From: CAZTNW01 sp964614945
Lineage (GTDB): Bacteria > Caldisericota > JANLFM01
Direction: 5' to 3'
Assembly: GCA_964614945.1 (NCBI GenBank)
Contig: CAZTNW010000001.1
Location: 434,001 to 498,000 of the forward strand
DNA length: 64,000 bases
Shown: positions 34,577 through 43,149 of the stretch, piece by piece
How the letters are laid out: each line of letters opens with the position of its first letter
How positions within the stretch are numbered: position 1 is the first letter of the stretch
The notes under the pieces: model-generated
Seen by the model: the letters and a program-made list of their open reading frames with translations, nothing else
Told to the model about the DNA's origin: nothing
Databases searched by the model: none
Position numbers and translations under genes: made by a program

Positions 34577-35217
34577 CCTTGTCCTCCTCTTTCCAAAAAA
34601 GGTAAATGTTCAAGAGTATTTCTGCACAAAACCAGTAAAAACGTGAATCGCAAAATCACCCCCTCTGCTCTGTAATCCAGCATCCAGACAAGAAAAATAG
34701 AGTTTCTGATCTTACTTTTTTCCCTCTAGCGTTCTTCTGGTATTCTAATTCGGAATGCAAAATCAAATCAATAGAATTGTCAGAATAATCACTTGCAAAT
34801 AATAGAAAAATCATTGTATTACAGATGGGGAAAAATAAATAATTGAATATCTTTTAAATGACTAATAATGCTATTTTAAGCAAATTTAAGCATTATTATT
34901 TATCTCTGAAAATTGGAGAAATTAATGAATTTTTAGAAAAAAAATAAATCAAAAATTTCCTTCTATTGATAATAAAGGATTTCCAGTAAATCAATTTTAT
35001 AGCTAAATGCAGAGAAAAGTATTAAAGAATTATCTTTCTTCATCTTTGATTTTTCAGCTTCTAATAGGCATTGTGAGAGATCTTGATATTTGAGCTGTCT
35101 GATTGACAATTAAGATAATTTATAATACAAAATAATCAATTGATTTGTGTGCTATATTATATAGAGCTTAAAGAATAACCACAGTTTTGGTTCTAATGGA
35201 AATCTAGAGGCGAAAGG
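34577..35217. other. 641-bp AT-rich intergenic region
   Basis: No gene is supported on either strand. The sequence is strikingly AT-rich compared with both flanks and separates the divergent DUF1097 gene from the racemase cluster. It probably holds their promoters: TTGACA at 35103-35108 with TACAAA 17 bases on at 35126-35131 is the best match, and TATAAT occurs at 35121-35126. Several runs of A and T suggest curvature. Confidence 0.5.
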
Positions 35218-36219
35218 GTGCAGCTCTTGAAAATAAACAGAGTACTGTGGTGCATAGATACTCATACTGAATGTGACCCTACCCGTATCCTTATCTCCGG
35301 GCTTCCTCCGCTCCCAAAAGTCAGTATGCACGATAAAAAGGAATTTTTTACCGAGCATCTGGATCACGTCCGCCGCTTCCTGATGCACGAGCCACGCGGC
35401 CATAAGGATATGTTTGGAGCAGTTATTACGGATACGATTGAGGAAAACTGCGATTTCGGCGTGCTTTTTATGGATCCAGAGGGGTATCTGGATTTCTGTG
35501 GGCATGGGATCATTGCCGTTACAACGGTTATGTTAGAGATGAATGGGCTCAAGCCGAAAGAGGCAGGAGTAATCAGAGTGGACACTCCTGCAGGGATCGT
35601 CAAGGCCCGTCCAATTCAAGGCAAGAGCCTCTCCGTAGCGGTGGAGAGTGTTCCTTCATTCTTAGTCGAGACGGATTTTAAAATCCACACCTCCTCTGGG
35701 GTAGTACCGGTTGACATCGCTTTCGGGGGGAATTTCTTCGCTTTTGTAAAAGCATCCGACCTCAAGTTAGAGATCGAGGAGAAAAATCTCCCCAAGCTGA
35801 CGGCCCTCTGCATGGAAATCAAAAGGGAACTGAATAAAAGAAAATGGGAACATCCTGAAATCCCCGACATCAACACTGTAGAGCTAATTGAGGTTCTTGA
35901 TAAACCCAGAAACCCTGAGGCCCAGGTTCTCACCATGCTCGTTTATGGCAATGGTCAGGTGGCAAGGGACCCTTGTGCTTCCGGCACCTGTGCGAAGGTC
36001 GGCCTGGAGGTAGCGAAGGGTAAGCTCAAACTGGGAGGAAGTATAATTTGTGAAGGAATCTTAGGCACCACCTACACTGGAAAGGCTCTCAGGGCAGTGC
36101 GCGTAGGGGCGCAGGAAGCCGTAATTCCAGAGATCATTGGCAGAAGCTTTGTGACGGGTTTGCTGCAATTCATCCTGGATGAAAAAGATCCACTGCCCTC
36201 TGGCTGGCTTATTCGGTGA
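35218..36219 (+). CDS. Proline racemase family protein
   Basis: 333 residues. The family N-terminus IDTHTECDPTRIL replaces the usual IDxHTAGEPTR, the first catalytic block is DFCGHG (C94), and the second is DPCASGTC (C253) where proline racemases read SPCGTGT. Both catalytic cysteines are therefore present, so a racemase/epimerase (proline or hydroxyproline type) is favoured over the dehydratase, which has Thr in one position. The unusual flanking residues suggest a different substrate. GTG 35218 has a GAGG-type ribosome site; TTG 35227 is possible. Confidence 0.85.
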   Translation: MQLLKINRVLWCIDTHTECDPTRILISGLPPLPKVSMHDKKEFFTEHLDHVRRFLMHEPRGHKDMFGAVITDTIEENCDFGVLFMDPEGYLDFCGHGIIAVTTVMLEMNGLKPKEAGVIRVDTPAGIVKARPIQGKSLSVAVESVPSFLVETDFKIHTSSGVVPVDIAFGGNFFAFVKASDLKLEIEEKNLPKLTALCMEIKRELNKRKWEHPEIPDINTVELIEVLDKPRNPEAQVLTMLVYGNGQVARDPCASGTCAKVGLEVAKGKLKLGGSIICEGILGTTYTGKALRAVRVGAQEAVIPEIIGRSFVTGLLQFILDEKDPLPSGWLIR

Positions 36220-36244
36220 ATAAATCTGCAGATGGAGGAGAAAG

Positions 36245-36973
36245 ATGGCAAAAGTAATTGATTTGAGTATGAGTCTGTACGAGGGGATGCCGAAATATCC
36301 CCACGATGCAGTCGTTCCCTACAAAGCAACCCCCACAGCCAAAGTAGAAAAGGACGGCCTGGAGCTTACCGAAATCGTGGTCAGCAGCCATGCCGGTACT
36401 CATTTCGACACGCCTCGTCACGTGCTGGCGCAGGGGTGCACGCTGGAAAAAGTCAACTTGGATCGCCTGGTGGGGAAGGCAAAAGTCTTCGATCTTTCCC
36501 ATCTACCCAAATCGACCCCCATTGACAAACAGGAACTCAAGAAATGCGAAGTGCAGTTAGAGAAGGGGGATGCTGCTCTTATTTTCACCGGAGCGGAGAG
36601 AATGCTGGGGAAGCCCGAGTACTTTTCTGACTATTCTCCCCTGACTGCGGATGCAGCGGAATGGCTGGTAGAAAAGGGAGTCGGGGTCGTAGGAGTTGAC
36701 ATGCCCTCTGCGGATCATGATTTCTCCGCTCACAAAGTGCTTCTGGATACCGGCGTCTGCATCGTGGAAAGCCTGATGAACCTCAAATCCCTGCTTGCAG
36801 GAGGTCCTTACCTCTTTGTCGCCCTCCCCCTTCCTCTCTTGGGAGTTGAAGCCTCTCCGGTCAGGGCTGTGGCTATCGATTTGAACCCGATGGAGGGCAG
36901 TGAAACAAAAGAGAAACGCCTATCCATGCTCTGTGATTGCTGGGAAAGGGAAAAACGCAAAAAGGAAAAATGA
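36245..36973 (+). CDS. Cyclase family metal-dependent hydrolase
   Basis: A 242-residue protein of the cyclase/kynurenine-formamidase family. The metal-binding HxGTHxDxPxH motif is HAGTHFDTPRH, with H49, H53, D55 and H59. A second conserved block is VDMPSADHDFSAHKVLL. Members hydrolyse amide or ring bonds, for example N-formylkynurenine or isatin. A strong ribosome site (GGAGGAGAAAG) precedes the ATG. Substrate unknown; cluster context points to amino-acid or cyclic-imide-like breakdown. Confidence 0.86.
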   Translation: MAKVIDLSMSLYEGMPKYPHDAVVPYKATPTAKVEKDGLELTEIVVSSHAGTHFDTPRHVLAQGCTLEKVNLDRLVGKAKVFDLSHLPKSTPIDKQELKKCEVQLEKGDAALIFTGAERMLGKPEYFSDYSPLTADAAEWLVEKGVGVVGVDMPSADHDFSAHKVLLDTGVCIVESLMNLKSLLAGGPYLFVALPLPLLGVEASPVRAVAIDLNPMEGSETKEKRLSMLCDCWEREKRKKEK

Positions 36974-37104
36974 GAAAGAAATGAAGAGGGGTACCCATAT
37001 GTCAGCAAGTAATTTCAAGAAGGGGGTGATGAGGGCAAAAAGGTCGTAGTCTTTTGCTTTATGGGAAGGGTCCTTACAAAAATTATAAGATCAAGGAGGA
37101 TAAA

Positions 37105-38385
37105 GTGGCTGTTGACATTTCAACCAGCATTGCGGGCGTAAAAATGCGCTCACCCTTTGGAGTTTCTTCCTGCGATCCGGACAAGCATCTACTGCCCGGG
37201 AAGAAATACGCTGAAGTCTTTTTGAAATATGTAGACGCGGGTGCCGGTTTCATTATCAGTCCCGCGATCAAACCAGGTGATCCTCTCCCCGAAGAAGTTG
37301 CAGGAGATTGGCTCAAGCTTTATCGCAAACAATACTATGGTCGCTGGTGCAAGGTTGAACCAGGCACAACAGTCTGGGCCGGCCACAGCCTGCAGCTGTG
37401 CATGAACTTCTACGAAGAGTGGATCAACTATCTAAAGCCCAGGCTGCCCAAAGACGTCCCCATTCTTGCTCAGTCCCTGGTTTATGATTTCGACCCGAAT
37501 GAATGGGTGAAGCATTCCAAAATCCTCGAGGACATGGGTGCGGACATGATCGAGATTAATGCCGGTTGCCCCTGCGACGCTATGAAGGGCGAAGCCGGCA
37601 TTGAACTACCTGAGGAAGCCAAGTACGGCATGATGATGGGAACCGAGCCCGATCTCCTCTGCCCGATCATCGAGGCGGTCTCCAAAGCCTGTAAGGTTCC
37701 CGTCGGATTCAAGATGACCGGCGAGATGGCCTACCCCCGCTTTCTGCTCATTGCCGAGAAGGCAATTCAGGCCGGAGCCAAGTGGATCGTAGCCAACCAT
37801 ATGTCATTAGCGGTGGCTCCACCTGACATCTGGAACGGCGGAAAGACTCGTTTCCCGGCTATGAACATCAACCCCTTCGGTGCCCTGATGGGTTCCGCTC
37901 TCCGCTATCAGTCTTACAAGACCATAGCTCTCATCAGCTCCACCTTCGGTGACAAAGTTGACATCTGGGGGGGCGGCGGAGTGGACAAGCCGGAGCATGT
38001 GGTCGAACAGATAATGCTTGGGGCGAAGTGCAGCCAGACTCTGCACGGCATCGTGCACAACGGCGTATCCTTCCTTACCCGAGTTAATAACTTCCTCAAG
38101 AGCTACATGGAGAAGTGCGGCTACAAGACCATCGAGGACTTCCGTGGTCTGGGCCTCAAGTACTTTAAACCCCAGGGTGGAGAGGATACTTTCCTTGATT
38201 ACGTCGCCAAGACAGACCTTGGCAAGTGCACGAGCTGCGGACTCTGTGCCGATACCTACTGCCCTGCCATCAGTTTCAAGCATGGCGAACTACTCACCGA
38301 CATCAATCAGTGCATCGGTTGCGGCATGTGCCAGCTTCCTTGCCCCGTTAATGCCAAGTACTTCGTCCCGCGTAGCCAGGCTTAA
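37105..38385 (+). CDS. PreA-like dihydropyrimidine/dihydroorotate dehydrogenase with ferredoxin domain
   Basis: 426 residues: an FMN-binding TIM barrel of the dihydroorotate dehydrogenase family (MRSPFGVSSCDPDK, EINAGCPC, GFKMTGE, WGGGGVDKPEHVVEQI) followed by a C-terminal two-cluster ferredoxin domain with CTSCGLCADTYC and CIGCGMCQLPC. This is the layout of PreA, the pyrimidine-reducing subunit of NAD-dependent dihydropyrimidine dehydrogenase, but its partner PreT is not nearby, so electrons may come from ferredoxin. GTG 37105 is chosen because AAGGAGG lies five bases upstream; a longer in-frame start at TTG 37054 is unsupported. Confidence 0.87.
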   Translation: MAVDISTSIAGVKMRSPFGVSSCDPDKHLLPGKKYAEVFLKYVDAGAGFIISPAIKPGDPLPEEVAGDWLKLYRKQYYGRWCKVEPGTTVWAGHSLQLCMNFYEEWINYLKPRLPKDVPILAQSLVYDFDPNEWVKHSKILEDMGADMIEINAGCPCDAMKGEAGIELPEEAKYGMMMGTEPDLLCPIIEAVSKACKVPVGFKMTGEMAYPRFLLIAEKAIQAGAKWIVANHMSLAVAPPDIWNGGKTRFPAMNINPFGALMGSALRYQSYKTIALISSTFGDKVDIWGGGGVDKPEHVVEQIMLGAKCSQTLHGIVHNGVSFLTRVNNFLKSYMEKCGYKTIEDFRGLGLKYFKPQGGEDTFLDYVAKTDLGKCTSCGLCADTYCPAISFKHGELLTDINQCIGCGMCQLPCPVNAKYFVPRSQA

Positions 38386-38406
38386 CTGCACACAAAACTT
38401 GAAAAG

Positions 38407-38478
38407 CTGTTGAAGAAGGTAATAAGTGAACTGGTCAAGCGCTTGACCAGTTCACTTATTAGAAAGAGGCTTCAACAG
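38407..38478. repeat. Very long palindrome between the PreA-like and tautomerase genes
   Basis: Bases 38421-38440 and 38441-38460 are exact reverse complements with no spacer (40-bp perfect palindrome). Outside it, CTGTTGAAG at 38407-38415 matches CTTCAACAG at 38470-38478, extending the inverted repeat to 72 bases with small asymmetric interruptions. No T-run follows, so it is not a standard terminator. It could be an mRNA hairpin controlling expression or stability within the cluster, or a dyad bound by a regulator. Confidence 0.85.
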
Positions 38479-38495
38479 AGAGAGGCAGTAAACTT

Positions 38496-38693
38496 ATGCC
38501 AGTAATAACAATTGAATTTTTCCCCGGTCGCCCAGAGGAAGTAAAACAGACCATCGCGGAAAAAATAACGGATTTGATGCTGGAGGTAGCCAAAACAGGA
38601 GCTCGCGAGGGAGTATATGTGATTTTCCGGGAGACACCGCCAGAGTGCTGGGCAATCGGTGGGGAATTGGAATCACTGAAGGCGAAAAAATAG
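38496..38693 (+). CDS. 4-oxalocrotonate tautomerase family protein
   Basis: A 65-residue protein with the catalytic proline directly after the initiator (MPVITIEFFPGR) and the conserved beta-alpha-beta layout, ending in basic residues. Family members tautomerise enol/keto acids as small oligomers. It lies just after the long palindrome and before the DUF1445 gene. Confidence 0.88.
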   Translation: MPVITIEFFPGRPEEVKQTIAEKITDLMLEVAKTGAREGVYVIFRETPPECWAIGGELESLKAKK

Positions 38694-38698
38694 AGAAC

Positions 38699-39496
38699 TT
38701 GGAACCGATCCAGTTAAGACAAATGATCCGCCAGGATCAGTGGCGGAAACCAACAGCTGGCCTCGCACCAGGGTACGCTCAGGCGAATCTCGTCATCGTA
38801 CCGGCGTCCGAAGCAGTTGAGTTCAGGCTTTTCTGCCGACGCAATCCGAAACCCTGCCCCCTATTGGCCGAGTTACCTGCGGGTCAATATTTTTTGCCCT
38901 CTCCTATCGCCAGAGACTCCGACATACGTTTCGATGTGCCTTTTTATCGGCTCTATCAGTCCGGTGAGTTGAGAACCGATCGGCTCCCCAATTTACTCGA
39001 CCTCTGGAGGGACGATCTCGTTACCTTTCTCCTCGGCTGTTCATTTGGCTTTGATGGAGCTCTCATCAAGGCTGGCCTACCGGTTCGCCACGTGGAACAG
39101 GGAGTGAATATCCCCATCTTTCGCACAAATCGAATCTGCGTTAAAACCGGGCGTTTTAAGGGCCCATTGGTGGTCAGCTATCGATCTATGCCTGAACCTC
39201 TGGTGGAGGAGACCGTCCGCATCAGTGCCCTCTACCCCTTATTGCACGGCCCTCCCGTCCATGTCGGCGATCCTGAAGAAATCGGCATAAGCAACCTGCA
39301 GGACCCCGATTTCGGAGATCCGGTACAGGCACAACCGGACGACGTGCCCATGTTTTGGGCTTGCGGCGTGACCACCCAGGCTGTCGCCCTGGAAAGCCGG
39401 GTTCCCTTTGTAATAACCCACTTACCGGGACACATGTTCCTTACCGACCTCCCCTTAGAGAAATTAGAGAACCGATCGGCTGTACCTGATCTATAG
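38699..39496 (+). CDS. DUF1445 family putative hydro-lyase (D-glutamate cyclase-like)
   Basis: 265 residues from TTG 38699, chosen because the family N-terminus (EPIQLRQMIRQDQW, then PTAGLAPGYAQANLVI) begins there, five bases after the tautomerase stop. Other family blocks are FLLGCSFGFDGALI, RHVEQGVNIPIFRTN and THLPGHMFLTD. Mitochondrial relatives act as D-glutamate cyclase; bacterial ones are called putative hydro-lyases. Its place beside two racemases suggests D-amino-acid or cyclic amino-acid metabolism. Confidence 0.85.
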   Translation: MEPIQLRQMIRQDQWRKPTAGLAPGYAQANLVIVPASEAVEFRLFCRRNPKPCPLLAELPAGQYFLPSPIARDSDIRFDVPFYRLYQSGELRTDRLPNLLDLWRDDLVTFLLGCSFGFDGALIKAGLPVRHVEQGVNIPIFRTNRICVKTGRFKGPLVVSYRSMPEPLVEETVRISALYPLLHGPPVHVGDPEEIGISNLQDPDFGDPVQAQPDDVPMFWACGVTTQAVALESRVPFVITHLPGHMFLTDLPLEKLENRSAVPDL

Positions 39497-39519
39497 CTAA
39501 GCAATCGAAGGAATACGGG

Positions 39520-40623
39520 ATGGAGACGACCAGGGTCCTGGTGGACCTGGCAGCAATTTCTCATAATACAACGGAAATACGGAAAAAGATCGGGCCCAAC
39601 TGTCTACTCATGGCCGTGGTAAAGTCCGATGGTTACGGCCACGGAGCAATTGAGATCGGGCAGGTTTCGTTAAGGAGCGGCGCCGATTGGCTGGGAGTTT
39701 CATACCCGCGTGAAGGAGAGCTCCTGCGCCAGGCAGGATTCAAAGCCCCGATCCTTGTCTTCGGCCTGATCCAGGCCGAAGAAGCTGAAAGGGTCGTGCA
39801 GAATGACCTGAGGCAGACTGTGACCAATCGGGAAATCCTGAAAGCCCTGGATTCGGCTGCCAGTCTGCAGAAGAAGAAAGCGCTTGTCCACCTGAAAATT
39901 GACACCGGCATGGGGCGACTCGGCCTCAGGCCGGAGGAGACAACCTCATTCATCCTCGAGGCCAAGCGCTTCCGGAGTATCGAACTCGAGGGAATCTTCA
40001 GTCATCTCTCTTCCGCCGATAACCTGAAGGACGACTACACATTTCGCCAGTTGGAGATCTTCGAGGACGTCCTGGCCGATCTCAGGAAAAAGGGATTGGA
40101 AGTACCGCTCAGGCATATTGCCAACAGCGCGGCCACCCTTAATTTCCCCCAGGCCTACTACGACCTGGTTCGCCCCGGAATCATGCTCTACGGACTGTAC
40201 CCGGAAGACAGAGGACCTCAGACGATCGATGTGCGCCCGGCCATGACATTCCTGAGCAAGGTCTCCGCCTTAAAGACAGTCCCCGCCAGCACCTCCATTA
40301 GCTACCTGCGGACCTTTATCACCCGAAAGAGAACCAGAGTTGCCACCATACCACTCGGCTACGGAGACGGATACTCACGTCTTTTCTCGAATCGGGGCCA
40401 GGTATTGATCCACGGCAAGAGAGCACCGATCATTGGCAACGTGTGCATGAACGCATTCATGGTGGACGTAAGCGAGGTCGAGGGGGTGCAGATCTGGGAT
40501 GACGTCCTCCTCTTCGGAGAAGGCTTACCGGTGCAAGAGGTGGCGCGAACGAAGGGAACAATCGTCCAGGAGATCGTGTCTGTTCTGGGTAGGCTCAATC
40601 CGCGCTATCATATCAGCACTTAA
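39520..40623 (+). CDS. alr: Alanine racemase
   Basis: 367 residues, PLP-dependent racemase. PLP lysine K35 sits in VVKSDGYGHG (usual KADGYGHG), with HLKIDTGMGRLGL, and the second catalytic tyrosine in SISYLRTF; the C-terminal beta domain with IGNVCMNAFMVDV is complete. It could serve cell-wall D-alanine, but its location in the catabolic racemase cluster raises the possibility of another amino acid substrate. It ends tail-to-tail with the M23 gene, overlapping by four bases. Confidence 0.92.
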   Translation: METTRVLVDLAAISHNTTEIRKKIGPNCLLMAVVKSDGYGHGAIEIGQVSLRSGADWLGVSYPREGELLRQAGFKAPILVFGLIQAEEAERVVQNDLRQTVTNREILKALDSAASLQKKKALVHLKIDTGMGRLGLRPEETTSFILEAKRFRSIELEGIFSHLSSADNLKDDYTFRQLEIFEDVLADLRKKGLEVPLRHIANSAATLNFPQAYYDLVRPGIMLYGLYPEDRGPQTIDVRPAMTFLSKVSALKTVPASTSISYLRTFITRKRTRVATIPLGYGDGYSRLFSNRGQVLIHGKRAPIIGNVCMNAFMVDVSEVEGVQIWDDVLLFGEGLPVQEVARTKGTIVQEIVSVLGRLNPRYHIST

Positions 40624-41215
40624 CCTTCCGGTTTTTCGCTCCCGTCGGGGCCATCCAGGATGGACTCCAGGTATGTGGTGGGATCCACGAGAAATGAAGG
40701 CTTCTCCCGTCCCAACCAATTTCCCCCCAGATAAAGGGGGTGTTGCCCGAAGGAGATATGACAAATTTCGAAGTGGAGCATGCTCGGGCTATTTTTCAGT
40801 CCCTGGATGTAGAGGGGGAGGAAGAATCGATTTTATCCAGGTTCAACACCTGACCGACCTTACCGATAACCTGTCCGGCCTTCACCTGCCCTCCCTCGGC
40901 GACGCTTACCTCTTCCAGTTCGGCGAACTTGAGGAATCTTCCCTCCTGATCCTGAACGATTAAGTAGAATGTTCGGCTCCAGTAAGCCAGAGTGCAGGGA
41001 GAGGAAAACTCCCCCACTGCGATAACCTTTCCGGCGTCGGGAGCAAACACCTTGCTTCCTCGGGGCCCGTATACATCCACACCGCAATGATAGCGGTCCT
41101 TTCTCCACTCCCAGAAGGACCCTGGCTCTCCTTGTCTGGGAACTTTTCTATCTCTGCTTTTTGGTACAGGCCAAACTCGTTGCTTGCTCATCTGCCTTAG
41201 CTTCCTTCGGCTCAC
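40620..41215 (-). pseudogene. M23 peptidase-like (LytM) protein, frameshifted
   Basis: Reading leftward from 41215, the frame encodes a LytM-type domain with HCGVDVYGPRGSKVFAP and AGQVIGKVGQV, then stops at 40796. The family C-terminus continues in the next frame as LYIQGLKNSPSMLHFEI and ends with the stop at 40620-40622, giving about 198 residues if merged. The break is in a run of five G at 40814-40818, where one more base would restore the frame. The second zinc motif is SMLHFE rather than HxH, so the domain may be a degenerate, non-catalytic member. No signal peptide is visible. Confidence 0.78.
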
Positions 41216-41357
41216 GAAGTCATGACCTCTTCCTCTTCATCTCTCTTAAATGTCTCAGCCAGTGTCGCGGAAGAGCATCGCTTAACGCAATCCGCCTTTT
41301 TGACTTTATCATCCTTACGTATTAATTTTGTCTGAGAATAATAGGGGGTAAAAGGAC

Positions 41358-42167
41358 ATGGGGCAAAAAAGGGAAGGTTCAAGAAAGCTGGTGCAGGCGG
41401 TAGACCGATCACTACGTATTTTGGAGTGTCTCGCCGAACATCAGAAGGAGCTGGGGCTCGTGGCATTAGCTAATATCCTCGCCCTGGACCCCAGCACTAT
41501 TTATCGTCTCCTGCAGACCTTGATCAGGCGTGGCTTTGTGCGCAAGATAGTCAAGCGAAAGTACGGTCTGGGTTTCCACTGTTTTCAGTTAGGTGGACCA
41601 GCGGCGTTCTCCAGAATGATCGAGCAATCTTCCGGCCCGGTACTGCATGAACTTGCCGCCGAGTTTGGGGAATCGGTGAACATCTGTATAAAGGTCGGCC
41701 ACGAGGGGTTCATGACGATGCTCGTGGCTCCGGAGCGCTACGTTTGGGTCTCCTCGGGCTTAGGAAAAAGGCTTCCCTTACACGCCACTGCACCGGGGAA
41801 AGTCCTTCTCGCCTACTCCTCAGAGAAAGAACTGGATTCCTTTCTGATATCTCAGCCGCTGGAGACCTTCACCCCCAAGACCATCAACAAGCCGGGGCTT
41901 CTAATCAAGTCTCTGGAGACAATAAGGCAGGACCGGTTCGCTCTCGAGGAAGAGGAGTTCACTCCGGGAACGCATTGCCTCTCAGTGCCGGTGGAGGACG
42001 GCGATAAACGCATTATCTGCGCTCTCTCTGTTTGCGGCCCGTCCATTCGTTTTGACCCGGAAATCATGAGACAAAAATTCATGCCCGGCCTGCAAAAAGC
42101 AAGTGAGGAAATTTCAAAACGCCTGTTCGGCATAAGCAGCGCTCGAGAGAGGAAAAATCCCGCATAA
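41358..42167 (+). CDS. IclR-family transcriptional regulator
   Basis: 269 residues: winged helix-turn-helix at about 10-75 (DRSLRILECLAEH, LDPSTIYRLLQTL) and an IclR effector-binding domain (PLHATAPGKVLLAY, EEEFTPGTHCLSVPV). A ribosome site GGGGGTAAAAGG precedes the ATG. IclR proteins usually control nearby catabolic operons, so the racemase/PreA cluster upstream is the likely target; the long palindrome at 38.4 kb is a candidate site. Confidence 0.9.
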   Translation: MGQKREGSRKLVQAVDRSLRILECLAEHQKELGLVALANILALDPSTIYRLLQTLIRRGFVRKIVKRKYGLGFHCFQLGGPAAFSRMIEQSSGPVLHELAAEFGESVNICIKVGHEGFMTMLVAPERYVWVSSGLGKRLPLHATAPGKVLLAYSSEKELDSFLISQPLETFTPKTINKPGLLIKSLETIRQDRFALEEEEFTPGTHCLSVPVEDGDKRIICALSVCGPSIRFDPEIMRQKFMPGLQKASEEISKRLFGISSARERKNPA

Positions 42168-42227
42168 GCTCAAGCGTTGACAAACCGGACAAGGACTCCC
42201 TATTGTGGCACCGAAAGGAGACTGAAC

Positions 42228-42659
42228 ATGTGGAGGGAATTTAAGGAGTTCGCCTTGCGGGGGAACATCCTGGACATGGCAATTGGCATTATCATAGGCA
42301 TTGCGTTTGGCACTATCATCACCTCTCTGGTCAAGGACATAATCATGCCGCCCATTGGATTGCTTCTGGGCGGCATCGATTTCTCCAATCTCTTCATTAA
42401 TTTATCTGGCACCACCTACTCCTCGCTCACGGAGGCACAGGCAGCAGGAGCGCCAACAATCAACTATGGTGTATTTATCAATACAATCATCAGCTTCTTG
42501 ATCGTTCTTTTCGCCCTCTTCCTTTTAGTACGCCAGATCAACCGCCTCCAGCGAAAAAAAGAGGCCGCTCCTCCCGCCAGCAAAGAGTGCCCTTACTGCT
42601 TTACCTCAATCCCCACACAGGCGAGGCGCTGCCCGAACTGCACCTCTTCCCTGACCTGA
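42228..42659 (+). CDS. mscL: Large-conductance mechanosensitive channel
   Basis: 143 residues with the MscL start MWREFKEFALRGNILDMAIG, two transmembrane helices and, unusually but as in many relatives, a C-terminal zinc-ribbon tail with CPYC and CPNC. Opens under membrane tension during osmotic downshock. ATG 42228 has a clean ribosome site (GAAAGGAG); an in-frame upstream start at 42177 is not supported. Confidence 0.95.
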   Translation: MWREFKEFALRGNILDMAIGIIIGIAFGTIITSLVKDIIMPPIGLLLGGIDFSNLFINLSGTTYSSLTEAQAAGAPTINYGVFINTIISFLIVLFALFLLVRQINRLQRKKEAAPPASKECPYCFTSIPTQARRCPNCTSSLT

Positions 42660-42739
42660 AGGCAAGAAAAGCTGGTCATATCGTATCCCTAACGCTTCCC
42701 TCGTCCGCGAGAACGCGAGGCATAGGCCTGGAATCCTCT

Positions 42740-42858
42740 GGAAGGTTACGATGATGGGACTAAGCTACACATGGTGGCTAAGAATGTGAGTATCGATTTC
42801 TTCCAGGAGTAGACGTGGTGATTGAGAAAGACAAAACCACCATTCTTACTGTAAGATG
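42740..42858 (+). pseudogene. Possible remnant of a short coding sequence
   Basis: One frame reads SGRLRW-like sequence into GYDDGTKLHMVAKNVSIDF and then stops; a frame offset by one continues LPGVDVVIEKDKTTILTVR to a stop at 42856-42858. Together they look like one short beta-rich protein interrupted by a one-base change near 42802. I cannot assign a family. Confidence 0.25.
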
Positions 42859-42942
42859 ATGTAGATGCGAAAAAGGGGTGGGACAGACACTGAGTCTGTC
42901 GCTCCCCGGAAAGGTTCAAACCCCCGGAAGCAGCATCAATAC

Positions 42943-43016
42943 GCGCCCATAGCTCAAATGGACAGAGCGACAGACTACGGATCTGTAGGTTGCGGGTTCG
43001 ACTCCTGCTGGGCGCG
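42943..43016 (+). tRNA. tRNA-Arg (anticodon ACG)
   Basis: Acceptor GCGCCCA (42943-42949) pairs with TGGGCGC (43009-43015). The anticodon arm ACAGA/TCTGT holds CTACGGA with anticodon ACG, whose A34 should be deaminated to inosine by TadA (gene at 49.4 kb). T-arm GCGGG/CCTGC. CCA is not encoded, unlike tRNA-Pro and tRNA-Ser here. Confidence 0.95.
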
Positions 43017-43149
43017 CTTATTATTCCTCCACCATGCGCGAAGAGGACAGAGCAAGGGCAATGAACAGTCGGGAAAACCGAAGAAGGCTTTTTCTATTGC
43101 AGCACTACTCGGATAATAGTCATTAAACGCTCGCGAAAGGATGGAATTT

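Noticed and set aside
36984..37104. Short peptide or longer N-terminus before the PreA-like gene
   Set aside because: ATG at about 37000 gives only 16 codons; TTG 37054 has no ribosome site, whereas GTG 37105 has a near-perfect one.
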